Assembly (NCBI GenBank): GCA_030761205.1
Contig: JAULJL010000021.1
Location: forward strand, 12,443,160-12,507,159
Direction of reading: 5' to 3'
DNA from: Fremontodendron californicum
Lineage: Eukaryota > Streptophyta > Magnoliopsida > Malvales > Malvaceae
Length of the DNA stretch: 64,000 nucleotides
Numbering within the stretch: position 1 is the first letter of the stretch; each line of letters begins with the position of its first letter. The translations under genes were made by a program, and so were the position numbers. The notes beneath the pieces are model-generated. The model had not been told where the DNA came from. It did not search any database and was given only the letters and a program-made list of their open reading frames with translations. Of this stretch, positions 10,372 to 21,071 are shown one piece after another.

Positions 10372-12369
10372 TTATGTTCTTCTTTTACTCCTTGCTGTCC
10401 TCCCTGTTTTCTGAATTTTGCTTATAACTTTCGAAGTCATAGCCTCCTCAATCTCTTCTAGGATTCTAACATTTTTCCTATTCTGTCCATCCTCACTAAC
10501 ACTGTTTTCCTTTTCCAATACGGGCGAATTAAACAATCCGACCAACTCTCTGTCACTGTCCCCCCTGAGTTCATGTGACTGTTCATCTTCTATGTTCTCT
10601 ACATCCATAGGATTTTTGCTCGATCCCGAATCAAAAGTCGATATGTTTTCTATTACATTCGTTTTTTTGCAGCAACATTGGATGGGTGCAATAACGTCTC
10701 CAATTTTTGATACACGATTGGAATTCTTTCTCCACCACACTTTAAGATAACAACTTCCTCCATCCCTTTTAGTTGATTCGTCATAATCATCATGGCTCCT
10801 TTACTGAAGTCCAGAAAATTCAAGGTTTTCTCCATCATTGACACAAGTTCACCCCCAAATACTTGCAATATTCTGGAAAGTTTTGTACAGGGATTTAAAA
10901 TGCGGTTGCGGTCGCGTTTTCGGTCGCGTAACGTTTATCGCGATTGTGGATGTCGCGTACGCAATAGCGTTGATTACGGTCATCGCGGTCGTGATTTTTT
11001 TTTTTTATCTTTGCTCAACTTTCCCTAAAACAATATATTAACAACTTTTTTATAAAATATTTGAATTATTTATTACATTTTCACTCCTTAGAAAATCATA
11101 AAAACATTAAAAATTAAATATACAATAGTATTTATAATTTTAAAAAAACCTGTTAATGAAAGTAAAGAAAAAACGTAGAAAAATTTGTAGTCTTCCTTCC
11201 TTCCAAACTAATCTTTTCCTTTAAAATTAAATTTTCACAAAATTAACAATTAACACATTTTCCTATTCAAAATTCCCTTTGTCCCTCTCATCAATTTATT
11301 TGCCTTCACCACTCATTCGGTCATTCCCTCTCAAATTTACACTTATCCCTCCACTTATTTTCAGTATTTTATTACTGGACCCAATCCCTAGTTAGAAATC
11401 TCCACCTTTCTTTTTTTCATTTTCATTTCTGTAACTTCTTATTTGAACAAAGCCCCTCTTATCTCCCTCCAATAGCATCCAAACTCAATCAACCTTGCTA
11501 ATATCCATCTGCCCTTCTCAAACAATGGTCAAAGTAGCAGATTGCTTTCTCAAACAAGCAAATTAGCAGAACAGAGACCCATGTCTCCTCAACTTTTAGA
11601 TGCAACTTTCCTTAGAAATTGACATGTCTTCTTCTGTTTGATGCTCAAAGTTGATTGTTTATGGTAATTTGTTTATTAATTATAGATCAAGGTTGTTTTT
11701 TTTTGGGTATTAGACTGTTTTGTAAGAAATTTTTTTTTTAGAAACTGAAACAGGGGAAAGGAACAAACCGCAACAGTCATGGAAAAGCGGTCATTGAGAT
11801 CCGCTATCACCGCGATAGACCGCTATACCGCTTAATTGCGGCCGTTACATGCCGCTAAGTATGTGATTCAAATTCACACATGAATAGCGGTTGAATGCGG
11901 ATGCGGAGGTTGGCGCTACCGCGAAATAGCGGTCGCTATACCACTATAGGACCGCTATTTGAAACCATGGTTTTGTAGTTCCAAGCATGGAGTGGAACTC
12001 CTAACACAGAAACCCAAGTGGTTCTGTATTTCATATAACACATTCTTGTCCATGGTTCAATATCCACGAACCACTCTTTCAACCAGGGCCACCCCAATTT
12101 TTGCATCGTGTTATTCTTGGTTTCCTCATCATCGAACTTGATTAGCAATTGCCAGAGATTTATTTGATATTAACATAAAAAAATCCTTCCAATCTAAAGT
12201 TCTCCCTTAGTCTATTAAAATCAACAAAATCTCTTGTAATTCTAATCTGACACTCATCCAGTCTATGCATGTCCTCATCGTCAACATTCCCACAAACATA
12301 TTTCATATTTTTCAACTCCAATCCATCTTCATTTCCTCACTAACATTTTCAGTTTCGTTTATAGATGAA
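10372..12369 (-). pseudogene. LINE ORF1 with DUF4283-like region, split by a hAT element
   Basis: Right of the hAT insertion the minus strand reads LIKFDDEE, a WF..IEPW motif and WVSVLGVPLHAWN (11978-12148), the usual DUF4283 pattern of plant LINE ORF1. Left of it (10653-10868) the reading continues with a KGAMMIMTNQ segment and an EVVILKCGGERIPI segment, then a polar linker (10372-10740, rich in Ser, Glu and Asp). ORF1 proteins bind the element RNA. The hAT element at 10888-11969 and frame breaks inactivate it. Confidence 0.7.
10888..11969. mobile_element. Non-autonomous hAT element inside the LINE
   Basis: This 1082-bp element has imperfect inverted ends CAGGGATTTAAAATGCGG and (reverse complement) CATGGTTTCAAATAGCGG. 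It is flanked by an exact 8-bp duplication GTTTTGTA (10880-10887, 11970-11977). The subterminal DNA is packed with GCGGT/ACCGC motifs, unlike the AT-rich centre. CAGGG-type ends with an 8-bp duplication are standard for hAT. No transposase is visible. Confidence 0.88.
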
Positions 12370-12374
12370 CCAAC

Positions 12375-12822
12375 TGTTGTGCGGAAATAAATCAAAGATA
12401 GTAAAACCGACAAATACACACTAAAAACACAGATATTTTACGTGGTTCAGCAAGTGTGCTTACATCAACGGGAGGAGGAGCTTGAAAGCTTTGTATTAAT
12501 GGAGATGGAGTACAAACATAAACCGAATTCAAGGTGCTATGTTAGCACTGAACTCACAACTCACACAATACCAGAAAACTCTATAAATTTCAGAGAATTT
12601 GCTCAACTCTAATAACTCTCACATTTTTCTCTCTATATATACATTGCCTTTTATAGGCAACCATCATGGGTGTGAACACCTTTAATGTGGCAGCTACAAG
12701 CTGCCACCATCCAGCAGCCAACCACCATGGTTAAATGCATGGAGTTGAATTATAGTGCCATGGTAGCAAAAGTCATGGAAGCTTCCTTGACTTTGGTGGT
12801 TGATTTGAGCCAATATTCAACA
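12375..12822 (-). repeat. Copia 3' LTR
   Basis: The left LTR on the plus strand runs TGTTGTGCGG to ATTCAACA. By eye it is nearly identical to 17504-17949, which suggests a fairly recent insertion. It holds the TATAAAAG promoter-like motif on the minus strand (plus-strand CTTTTATAG near 12650). Confidence 0.9.
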
Positions 12823-12835
12823 ATCTCCACCTTGG
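12823..12835 (-). other. Copia polypurine tract
   Basis: The minus strand reads CCAAGGTGGAGAT immediately before the 3' LTR start TGTTGAATATT. This is the expected plus-strand primer position. Confidence 0.8.
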
Positions 12836-12894
12836 CGAGAATCCACAGAGAGAATTCACTGATCAGAGCTTCCTCCATTCCTCCTTCAGGTGCT

Positions 12895-14391
12895 TTAAAC
12901 TCGAGAGATATTGATCAAGTCCAAACAATGTTGAAACTTGATCCCATAAACTATTTTGGTTAGCATATCTGCGGGATTATCTGCAGTCCCGATCTTCTGT
13001 AGTAGGATGTTTCCTTCATCTACTATTTCTCGGATAAAGTGGTAGCGTACATCAATATGCTTGGTCCGACCGTGATGAACTTGGTTCTTTGCTAGGCAAA
13101 TGGCACTCTGGCTATCGCAGAAAACATCTACCTTCTTCTGTGCTATCCCCAAATCATCAATCAATCCTTAAAGCCAAATTTCTTCCTTGAAAGCTTCCGT
13201 TACAGCCATGTACTCTACTTCTGTTGTAGATAGAGCTACTGTTGACTGTAAAGTTGATCTCCAACTTACTGGTCCTCCTGTCATGGTGAATACATAACCA
13301 GTAGTTGAACGACGCTTATCAAGATCTCCAGCATAGTCTGAATCCACATATCCTACAAGATACTTACCAATAGTTTTACTTCTCTCGAATTTTAAGTTCG
13401 TTTCCACAGTACCATGAATGTACCGTAGAATCCATTTCACAGCTTGCCAGTGGCCTTTACTAGGATTATGCTTGTACCGGCTTACCATACTTACAGCATG
13501 TGAAATATCAGGTCTCGTACACACCATTGCATACATTAGGGCACCTACTACATTGGCATATGGAACATGATCCATCTGTCTCTTCTCACCATCTGTACTT
13601 GGTGACATCAATGCACTGAGTTTGAAATGTGCCGCCAAAGGAGTACTTACAGATTTGGTCTTATCATTAATCCCAAATCGCTGAAGTACTTTGCTCAGGT
13701 ACTGAGCCTGGGTCAATTTGATTATACCGTTTTTTCTATCTCTGCTGATTTCCATCCCAAGAATTTTCTTGGCTTCTCCAAGATCCTTCATCTTGAACTC
13801 TGAGCTCAATTGAGCCTTTAGCGTGTCGATCTCTACCTTGCTTTTAGATGCGATTAGCATATCATCAACATATAAAAGCAAATAGATAAATGATTCATTT
13901 TAGAGTTTCCGAAAATAAACACAGTGATCAAATTGACTGCGTGTGTACTTCTGATCCATCATAAAGGTGTCAAACCGCTTGTACCACTGTCTCGGTGATT
14001 GCTTTAGACCATATAGAGACCTGTTCAACTTACATGCCCAATCTTCACGACCGGGGACTCTAAAACCATCTGGTTGAGTCATATAAATTTCCTCCTCTAA
14101 GGAACCATGGAGGAATGCAGTTTTTACATCAAGTTGAACTAACTCTAGGTCATACTGTGCTACTAAAGCCAATAATATCCGAATAGATGCATGCTTAACA
14201 ACAGGTTAAAATACCTCATTGTAGTCTATTCCTTCTTTTTGAGTGTAACCTTTGGCTACCAGTTTGGCTTTGTATCTGATATTGTCTTTGCCGGTAGCAC
14301 CTTTCTTTTTGGCAAAGATCCATTTGCACCCAATTGTTCTTTTGAGTGTTGGAAGTGGAACCAACTTTCAAGTCTGATTCTGATGAAGTGA
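12895..14391 (-). pseudogene. Copia reverse transcriptase and RNase H
   Basis: The RT reads through CKWIFAKKKG, LVQLDVKTAFLHGSLEEEIY (catalytic Asp), LYGLKQSPRQWYKRFD and LLYVDDMLIAS (YVDD motif). RNase H shows VGYVDSDYAGDLDKRRSTTG, a STTEVEYMA motif and FCDSQSAICLAKN. In-frame stops occur near 14209, 13893 (just before the YVDD segment) and 13166, and there is a frame change near 14370. The ends KHIDVRYHFIRE and a PADMLTK motif are typical of the Copia C-terminus. Confidence 0.88.
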
Positions 14392-15551
14392 TGTCATCTC
14401 TTCATCCATCGTCTTCTTCCACTGGGCATGCTCGGGGCTGTTTACAACTTCTTTGTAATTGGTCGAGACATCATCGTCAATTACTGGAAGGGCGAATGCC
14501 ACCATGTCTATGTACCAGGTAGGTTTCTGAATATGTCTTTTCGGTCTACTGGTGGTAATAGATTCAGGTTGCTGAAAGATTTTCGGTGATGACTCCTCCA
14601 CTTCAGTTAAGGTGTCATCAGATTCTGGTTCAGATTCATCAGAATTTTGACCAGCATCTTCTGATTCAAACTCCACCTGCTTTAGAGAATCATGGTTCTC
14701 ATTCTCTGGAGTTGTGAGTTTCAGCATTACAGATTCGTCAAAGGTAACATCTCGGCTTACGATGACTTTCTTTGACTCAGGGTTCCACAGTCGGAATGCC
14801 TTTACTCCTTCACTAAAGCCCAAGAAGACAGCTTTCTTGGCTCTAGTTACCAGTTTTGATTCACTAACGTAAAAATATGCTGGGCATCCGAAAATACGAA
14901 GCTGATCATAATCAGTGGCAGAATGTCCGGACCACACCTCTATGGGAATTTTCCCATCAATTGCAGTGGAGGGTAGTCTGTTGATAATGTGGGAGGCGTA
15001 TATTAAAGCCTCCGCCCAAAATGCTTTGCTCAAGCCCGACTGGGATAACATGCAGCGAACTTTATCAACCAAAGTTCTGTTCATCCTTTCTGCAACTCCA
15101 TTCTGCTGGGGAGTGCCAGGAACAGTGAAGTGTCAGATTATCCCATCATTCTGACAGATTTCTTTTAGTGGATCTGACTTGTATTCTCCACCGTTGTCAG
15201 ATCTCAGTCTCTTGAGCTTTCTCCCGCTCTGGGTTTCGATCATCTTCTTCCATTTTATGAAGATATCTAAAACTTCATCTTTATGCTTCATAGTATAAAC
15301 CGAGACATATCTAGAGTAATCATCAATAAAGGTCACAAAATAGTGTTTACGACCCAATGAAGCATTTTTGGAAGGCCCCAGACATCAGTGTGAATATAGT
15401 CCAATGTTGCTCTCGTACGATGAACTGCAGTGCCAAACTTGACTCTTGTTTGCTTGCCTAGAATGCAATGCTCACAGAAATCAAGTTTTCTAGTTTTGGC
15501 ATTTTTCAATACACCTTGCTTTATCAGGTTTTCAAGGCTTTTTCTCAACAT
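14368..15551 (-). pseudogene. Copia integrase region
   Basis: The HHCC-type zinc motif ends with CEHCILGKQ at 15333-15551, which lies in a shifted frame. The catalytic core follows: HTDVWG (first Asp), FVTFIDDYSRYV, and LRSDNGGEYKS (second Asp). The second frame change is near 15357 and a break lies near 15130. The C-terminal part continues with WAEALIYASHIINRLPS, a GCPAYFYV motif and an acidic linker. Integrase would insert the cDNA copy; this one is split over frames and inactive. Confidence 0.85.
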
Positions 15552-16890
15552 GCCCTAAGCGCATGTGCCAAAGTCGAGAAGTGTCAGATTTATCGTCTCC
15601 ATTGTTGTGGGAGACTGCTGCTCTGCCTGTCACAGTTTCTCCATCAAGAAGATATAGATTTCCCTTCATAGAACCCTTCATTACTAAGAATGCTCCACGT
15701 ACAACCTTAAGGACTCCATTTTGAATGGTCACCTTGTAACCATTTGAGTCTAAGACCCCCAGTGATATGAGGTTCTTCTTCAGATCAGGGACATACCTTA
15801 CATCTGTAAGTTGTCTGATTGTACCGTCATGCATTTTTAGTTGGATTGTTCCAATACCTCTAGTGTGACAAGTATTATCATTGCCCATAAGGACAATCCC
15901 TCCATCAAACTCCTTGAAGCTTGAGAACCACTTCTGGTTCGGACACATGTGGTAGGAACATCCGGAATCCAGAATCCATTGATTTGAAGAGTTTGTTGTT
16001 GTGGAAATCGTAAATGCAGAGTCTTCCTCTCCCTCAGATTCTTGAGCTACGTTCACAGTCGACTTCTTCATGTTAGGACAATTTTTTCTCCAGTGCCCTT
16101 TCTCATGGCAATAGGCACATTCGTCCTTTGAGAGTCGTGTTTTTGATGATCCCCTCTTTGAACGAGATTTACCTCGCTTGTTTTCTCCGGCTCCTCTGTT
16201 TTTCGTCCTACCTCTGAACACAGTTAAAGCTTCTGGTGTAGTATTTTGGTGATCATGCTGATCCTTTTTTCGATACTCATTATTCACCAGAGCATTACTA
16301 ACATCAACAAATTCAACCTCATTTTTACCATATAACAGTGTAGTGGTTAAATGATCATAGATATCAGGCAAGGAATTTAACAAAGTAAGAGCCTTATCTT
16401 CATCAGAGATATTTGCATCTAGATTTTCAAGATCAGCGAGGATCTTATTGAAACTTACTAGATGCTCCTGCATGGTAATACCTTGCTTATATTGGAAGCG
16501 GGACAACTTTTTCTTCAGATAGAGTCTGTTCTCCATGCTCTTTGTCATGTACTTGTCCTCGAGTTATTTCCAGAGAGTTTTTGCATGAGTCTCCCTCATG
16601 ACACAGTACTTCTGGTCCTTGGCTAGGCATAACCGGATTGTGCCACAAGCCTGGCGGTTGACAAAGTTCCAGTCATCTTCCGACATATCTCTGGGCATGT
16701 CTTCCAGGGCAATATGTGACCCCTCTTGGAATAACAGATCCAGAACTTCGCACTGCCACATGCCAAAGTTGTTGGTGCCGTCAAATTTCTCCACCTCAAA
16801 CTTTGGAGTGGTCATCGAGTTTTTTTTTCTGACGTAAGAACTTGATGGTGCGCTGCTGGTTGTTTCAGTTGTCTCTAATGATTCAGCCAT
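15532..16890 (-). pseudogene. Copia gag and protease region
   Basis: The start MAESLETTETTS at 16890 is followed by the gag domain (FEVEKFDGTNNFGMWQ). One stop at about 16561-16563 interrupts it, and the frame then resumes. A CCHC zinc knuckle CAYCHEKGHWRKNC binds RNA. The protease active site WILDSGCSYHM (DSG) follows, then GAG-pre-integrase (YVPDLKKNLISLG, LWHMRLGH). The frame is lost near 15545. Normally gag forms the virus-like particle and the protease processes the polyprotein. Here the stop and the frameshift prevent a full product. Confidence 0.85.
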
Positions 16891-17109
16891 GGTAATAAAA
16901 CAAAATTACCAACTCAGAGTTTTTCCACTACTTGTATGGAAAAACGGATGCCGCGGTTGAGTTTGGAATAGTCGAAATAGCCAGGAACAGGTCCAACTGA
17001 GTAAATTTTGGACACATGGAGAATATTCTGTCAATATTCTGCTGCAGGTGGCTCGAAATGGACTCGGTTTAGCTCAACCGGCTCGAGAAAAGGCTCGAAA
17101 TAGTGTTCT

Positions 17110-17390
17110 GAACTGGCTCAAAAAATGGCCCGGAAAAGTTGGTCGGAGAGACGGCGGCGCGTGGGCGCGTGCGGACTGTTTGGTCACCGACGCGTGGGGC
17201 GCGTGAGGCCCACTCGTCTTCAACCTCTGGCTGGTGCGTGCGGCGCGTGGGGCGCATGGGATTCACTCGTCTTCAACCTCAGGAGGCGCGTGCGGCGCGT
17301 GGGCGAGTGAGGACCACTCGCGGTTCTTCTGGCGGTGTGTGGGGACGCGTGCGGACTCCGTTGGCGCTCCTGTTGATTCTGATACACTCC
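17110..17390. repeat. GC-rich imperfect repeats in the Copia leader
   Basis: Between primer site and gag lies a GC-rich block with repeated GCGCGTGCGGCGCGTGGG-like motifs. A longer unit containing ACTCGTCTTCAACCTC occurs twice (near 17213 and 17264) with partial neighbours. Its composition is sharply different from the AT-rich surroundings. Open frames here are low complexity and not credible proteins. Confidence 0.7.
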
Positions 17391-17488
17391 TCTCGACGAC
17401 CTCTTCAACCTGGTATTTTCAAAACACAAATTGGAGCACTTTTGGAAAACGGACAGAATCAAACAAACTCGGTTTTACGTAAAACCTG

Positions 17489-17500
17489 GCTCTGATACCA
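17489..17500 (-). other. Copia primer binding site (initiator Met tRNA)
   Basis: The minus strand reads TGGTATCAGAGC three bases after the 5' LTR. This is the standard complement of the initiator methionine tRNA 3' end used by plant Copia elements. Confidence 0.93.
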
Positions 17501-17503
17501 ATT

Positions 17504-17949
17504 TGTTGTGCGGAAATAAATCAAAGATAGTAAAATCGACAAATACACACTAAGAACACAGATGTTTTACGTGGTTCAGCAAGTGTGCTTACATCCACGG
17601 GAGGAGGAGCTTGAAAGCTTTGTATTAATGGAGATGGAGTACAAACATAAACCGAATTCAAGGTGCTATGCTAGCACTGAACTCACAACTCACACAATAC
17701 CAAAAAACTTTACAAATTTCAGAGAATTTGCTCAACTCTAATAACTCTCACATTTTTCTCTCTCTATACATTGTCTTTTATAGGCAATCACCATGGGTGT
17801 AAACACCTTTAATGTGGCAGCTACAAGCTGCCACCATCCAGCAGCCAACCACCATGGTTAAATGCATGGAGTTGAATTATGGTGCCATAGTAGCAAAAGT
17901 CATGAAAGCTTCCTTGACTTTGGTGGTTGATTTGAGCCAATATTCAACA
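17504..17949 (-). repeat. Copia 5' LTR
   Basis: The right LTR (promoter-proximal for the element) is 446 bp with the same ends as the left copy. Transcription would run leftward from here through the leader into gag. Confidence 0.9.
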
Positions 17950-17954
17950 CCAAC

Positions 17955-18430
17955 CTCATTTGATTTGTCTGAATGACCATTTGGAACCTTTCCTTCATTG
18001 CCATCCTGAAGAAGAATTTACTTATACGATTTCTTCTTTTTGTCTTCTCCACTCGCACCTTTGCTGTCAGAGGCTTTTCCCGAATACTCGACCACATCTT
18101 CCACTCCCTTCTGATTGTCTGATGGTTGAATCTTCCTCCAAAAGAATGATTTGTTATTATATCTAGCTAGATTAACCCCGATACAATGATCCAGCATTCC
18201 CACATCATTGAGCTTATTGACCGTCATTCTAGCTTCCTTTAAGCTTGAAAATCTTTATACAAACCCAAAGTTCCTTTCTCTCGAACTCCTTTTCTATGGG
18301 ATAAACACATCAATGACTCTCCCATTATGTTGAAAATTTCCAATGAATCTTAGATGGTAAATTGTTGACGAACACAGTGAAACACCATATCTTTCAATAC
18401 TGGAGTTTTTTCTGCAACAGATATCTGTGA
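17955..18430 (-). pseudogene. LINE ORF1 5' part with RRM-like segment
   Basis: To the right of the Copia insertion the minus strand holds VFVNNLP-type RNP2, a basic strand, and then an EARMTVNKLNDV helix. A charged linker ending SGEDKKKK follows. This resembles the RNA-recognition motif found at the N-terminus of some plant L1 ORF1 proteins. Stops and a frame change are present. The Copia element at 12375-17949 separates this piece from the rest of ORF1. Confidence 0.55.
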
Positions 18431-18517
18431 GATATTAATTATCATTTATATGATCGCGTGGTTAGGGCGGACAAAAATTCCTTTAGACAAGAAGGATCGA
18501 TCGATACAACTTACAAG

Positions 18518-18757
18518 TAGACATACCGGGTCAAATTGGGTCGGTCTCAGATAAGTTTTTGATAATTCGGATCGATTCGATCGGATTATTATTTAAATAA
18601 TAAAAAATATTTTTATTTAAATTTAATTATAAAAATATTTCAATATTAATATAAAAAAATATTTCAATATATTTTAAACAGTAAAACAAACTTTCAAACC
18701 GGATTTAAACAAGACATTTTTTTTTATTCGGGCCGACTCGGCTCATTGACACTTCTA
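18518..18757. mobile_element. Family B MITE (hAT-like)
   Basis: A 240-bp element starts TAGACATACCGGG and ends TGACACTTCTA, flanked by CTTACAAG and ATTACAAG (7 of 8 match). GC-rich ends and an ATTTAAATTTAATTATAAAA core are the mark of this dispersed family, seen about ten times in the window. Confidence 0.75.
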
Positions 18758-18856
18758 ATTACAAGTTCCCAACTTATGAAAAGAAACTCAATACAATCAT
18801 TCCATATTGCAAACAACAACCTTGAATTATAGACAATTCAATAAACAACAAAGCTG

Positions 18857-20873
18857 TTACAGTCGAAACCACATACATTCCCAGTGGGCAATATAATTAC
18901 ATCTAGACTCTACGCATCGAAGAGCTAAATCACGACAAGGATTACCACAAAAAATGCAATCACCTTCAAGATACTCATAACTTTTGTTGACAAAAGTGAG
19001 AGGGTGTGGGTGATCCTCATACTTGCAAGTGCTTCCGATTTTGATAAATGGATATTTTCCAAGAGCACATCTGGGGTGAGCAGAATTATCGCAAATTGCA
19101 CAATGGTAAAACCAATGGTTCGGATCTCTTTGTTCTTCACAGATATCACAGTAATGTTGTTCTGGATCATCTTTCTCATCTTGATAAGTAAGTCTTAGGA
19201 AGTGTTTATCACACTTATGTTGAGCTATAGGTGGCAATGTAATGCATGCAAAATCCAAAGCAAATTTGCAATCCTTACATCTGAATGCGCCATAACGACT
19301 ACCGACACCGCAAGCATTGCACTTCCTCTTGCATTTATGATCAAAAAAGAGAAAGTGTTCGTGACCTCGAGAATTAATAGCATCAACATGGTTGGCACAT
19401 CTTAAGCAAATGTAAAATATTTCATTTTCGCTTTCGCTTTCGTAGAAGAAACCACTCGAGAAGCGATTACAGAGATCACATCTGAAAACGTCTTTTGCTT
19501 TTAGGGTGACAAGAAATGGATGAAACCAATGATGCTTCTTCCTTGGTAATTCAGCACAAGTTTTGTGGAGATGGAAATTGCAATATGAACAATAATAAAA
19601 TGAAGTCGAGATGGATAGCATGCACCCGTCACAACGTTTATCATTGCCCTCTATCTTCTCTCCTAACTTTAATTCGTGTTCATGGAGGAAATGATTGATC
19701 TTTGTGGCTTCTCCAAGTTCGTTCATCTCAATGATACAAGTACTTGGAGAATCCATAGACAACAAAGCTAAATTTTCATTGAGCTCTTCATCATCTTGAT
19801 TTTCTTGATCAATTACGTAGTAGAGATTATCATCCTCTATTACGCAATTCACATGAACAATATAATTGCATTCTTCCTTCGAACAATAGTAACTACCATG
19901 CTCTTTTTTCACTTTATCATAACAAATCTTGCAATCTTCCTTTCCAAGCTCTTTTCTTTGAAGAAAATAGTGCAAGGAGATAGGGTGATCATGCCGTGTG
20001 ATTTTGATGACTCGTGGCAATGAAGTGCACTTCTTATGAACTTGGAGGTGACATGTAACACATATATACGAAACATAATTCCCCTCGATACCACATGCAT
20101 CACAAATGAACGGAACTCGTTTCAATAAAAGACTATATAGATGTTCATGAGTTTTATCTTCAATAATGGGCCTTGGCCAAACACATTCAAGATGAATGTA
20201 AAATTGACAAGGAGAACATTGATAGAAGAGTCCCCAATGTTCACTTTGACATGGCTTGCAAGAAAGATAATTGTTATGCAAGTCAAGAACAAGAGGGTGC
20301 TCAGTCTGACAAGGATGATTGATTTTGGTTGGTAACTCGAAACATTTCTTATGAAGGTAAAATTTACAATCAATACAAATATATATAGAACCCTCCAATG
20401 GTTCATGACACCAAGAACAATAAACTTTTTTGAGTTCATCCTTGTGTTTATCAATGAAGGTCAATGGATGTTGATGGGTATTGTTTTTGAACTTAGGGAA
20501 AACTTTGCCAATGTTAAGTGAAGATAAAGCAAAATTGATGTCAAGGGAAAAACCACAAATAAAACAATATTTTTGGTAAAACAAACATCTTACGATTTTC
20601 CTTGCAAAGATCGCAAATATAGAGCCGATTAGAAGGTGGATGTGGTCGAAGAGAAATACAATGGTTGCCATGAAGAAGGTGATTATGAATCTCTAAGGGT
20701 GCCTCGATACATTTCTTGTGCAGGTGATACTTGCAGTCGGCACAGCTAAAACTTGGACCCAACACCTCTTCCCTACATCCATGGCAGTAAGCCTTTTCAC
20801 TTGGATTGCTTTGTTTTTCAAAGAACACCAAGGGATGTTCATGGCTAAAATGATTAATTTGCTCCATCTTCAC
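18857..20873 (-). CDS. DC1 domain (C1-like zinc finger) protein gene with one frameshift
   Basis: The gene starts at ATG 20873 (MKMEQINHFSHEHPLVFF) and stops at 18857, apparently without introns, about 670 residues. It holds some ten Cys/His-rich C1-like modules of the form HPL-x-F..C-x2-C..Y-x-C-x2-C-x4-HKKC, for example CHGCREEV with YHLHKKC, CSWCHEPL with FYLHKKC, CDACGIEG, and CIFCGNPC near the end. DC1 proteins form a large plant family that binds zinc through these modules. Some members are linked to hormone and defence responses, but the role of this one is unknown. The frame changes at the A4 run 20578-20581: the N-terminal 98 codons and the downstream 574 codons differ by one base. 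This is either a real inactivating indel or a sequence error, since everything else is intact. Confidence 0.85.
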
Positions 20874-20891
20874 TATTTCTCATCTCTTCTC

Positions 20892-20899
20892 TATATATA
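20892..20899 (-). promoter_or_regulatory. TATA box of the DC1 gene
   Basis: TATATATA on the minus strand lies about 20-25 bases upstream of the ATG at 20873. That is very close, so either the 5' UTR is tiny or the next Met (20867) or a different promoter is used. Confidence 0.4.
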
Positions 20900-20934
20900 C
20901 GAGGGATTTATCGACACTAATGTCAAACTAAATT

Positions 20935-21071
20935 AGTTTTTACACATTTTCATAATTTTTTATATAATTTATATTTGTTTAATCCAACCTTCGTATTTCA
21001 TGTTCTATTCACATAGGTCATGTAAGTCGAATTTCGAGTAAATTAAAAATGTCTAACTATTTGTTCGATGT
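20935..21071. mobile_element. Left half of a family D MITE split by the TR-GAG element
   Basis: By eye this stretch matches the reverse complement of about 62880-63020 in the intact family D copy (shared ATAATTTATATTTGT-like, TTCATGTTCTATTC and GAGTAAAT-like blocks). The match resumes at 32698 on the far side of the LTR element. The outer terminus is eroded. Confidence 0.7.

Larger units (their letters stand above)
12375..17949 (-). mobile_element. Complete but inactive Copia LTR retrotransposon
   Basis: This 5575-bp element has LTRs of 448 and 446 bp (TG..CA ends) and an exact 5-bp target duplication CCAAC (12370-12374 and 17950-17954). On the minus strand the order is 5' LTR, Met-initiator primer site, GC-rich leader, gag, protease, integrase, reverse transcriptase, RNase H, PPT and 3' LTR. 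Integrase before RT defines Copia, and the motifs resemble the Tork/Tnt1 lineage. Stops and frameshifts break the polyprotein, so it would need an active relative to move. It is inserted in LINE ORF1. Confidence 0.93.
6416..18449 (-). mobile_element. Degraded L1-type LINE with three nested insertions
   Basis: The 3' end lies at the left: a run of T (A tail on the minus strand) begins at 6417. Flanks ATGATCGCATG (6405-6415) and ATGATCGCGTG (18450-18460) match at 10 of 11 bases and look like the target duplication. Read right to left there are an RRM-like and a DUF4283-like ORF1, an apurinic-type endonuclease, a reverse transcriptase that lacks its core, a zinc-knuckle-like region and an RNase H domain, all broken by stops. 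A solo Copia LTR, a hAT element and a full Copia element are inserted. Without these the LINE is near 4.9 kb. It is inactive. Confidence 0.85.

Noticed and set aside
10918..11000. CpG-island-like promoter from GC-rich CGCG motifs
   Set aside because: The motifs belong to the hAT subterminal repeats and recur inverted at the other end.
12895..16890. Endogenous pararetrovirus instead of a retrotransposon
   Set aside because: LTRs, Met-initiator primer site, PPT, 5-bp target duplication and integrase before RT define a Copia element; no movement or coat protein is visible.
17069..17495. Arg/Ala/His-rich open frames in several phases
   Set aside because: All are products of the GC-rich repeats in the Copia leader; open in many frames at once.
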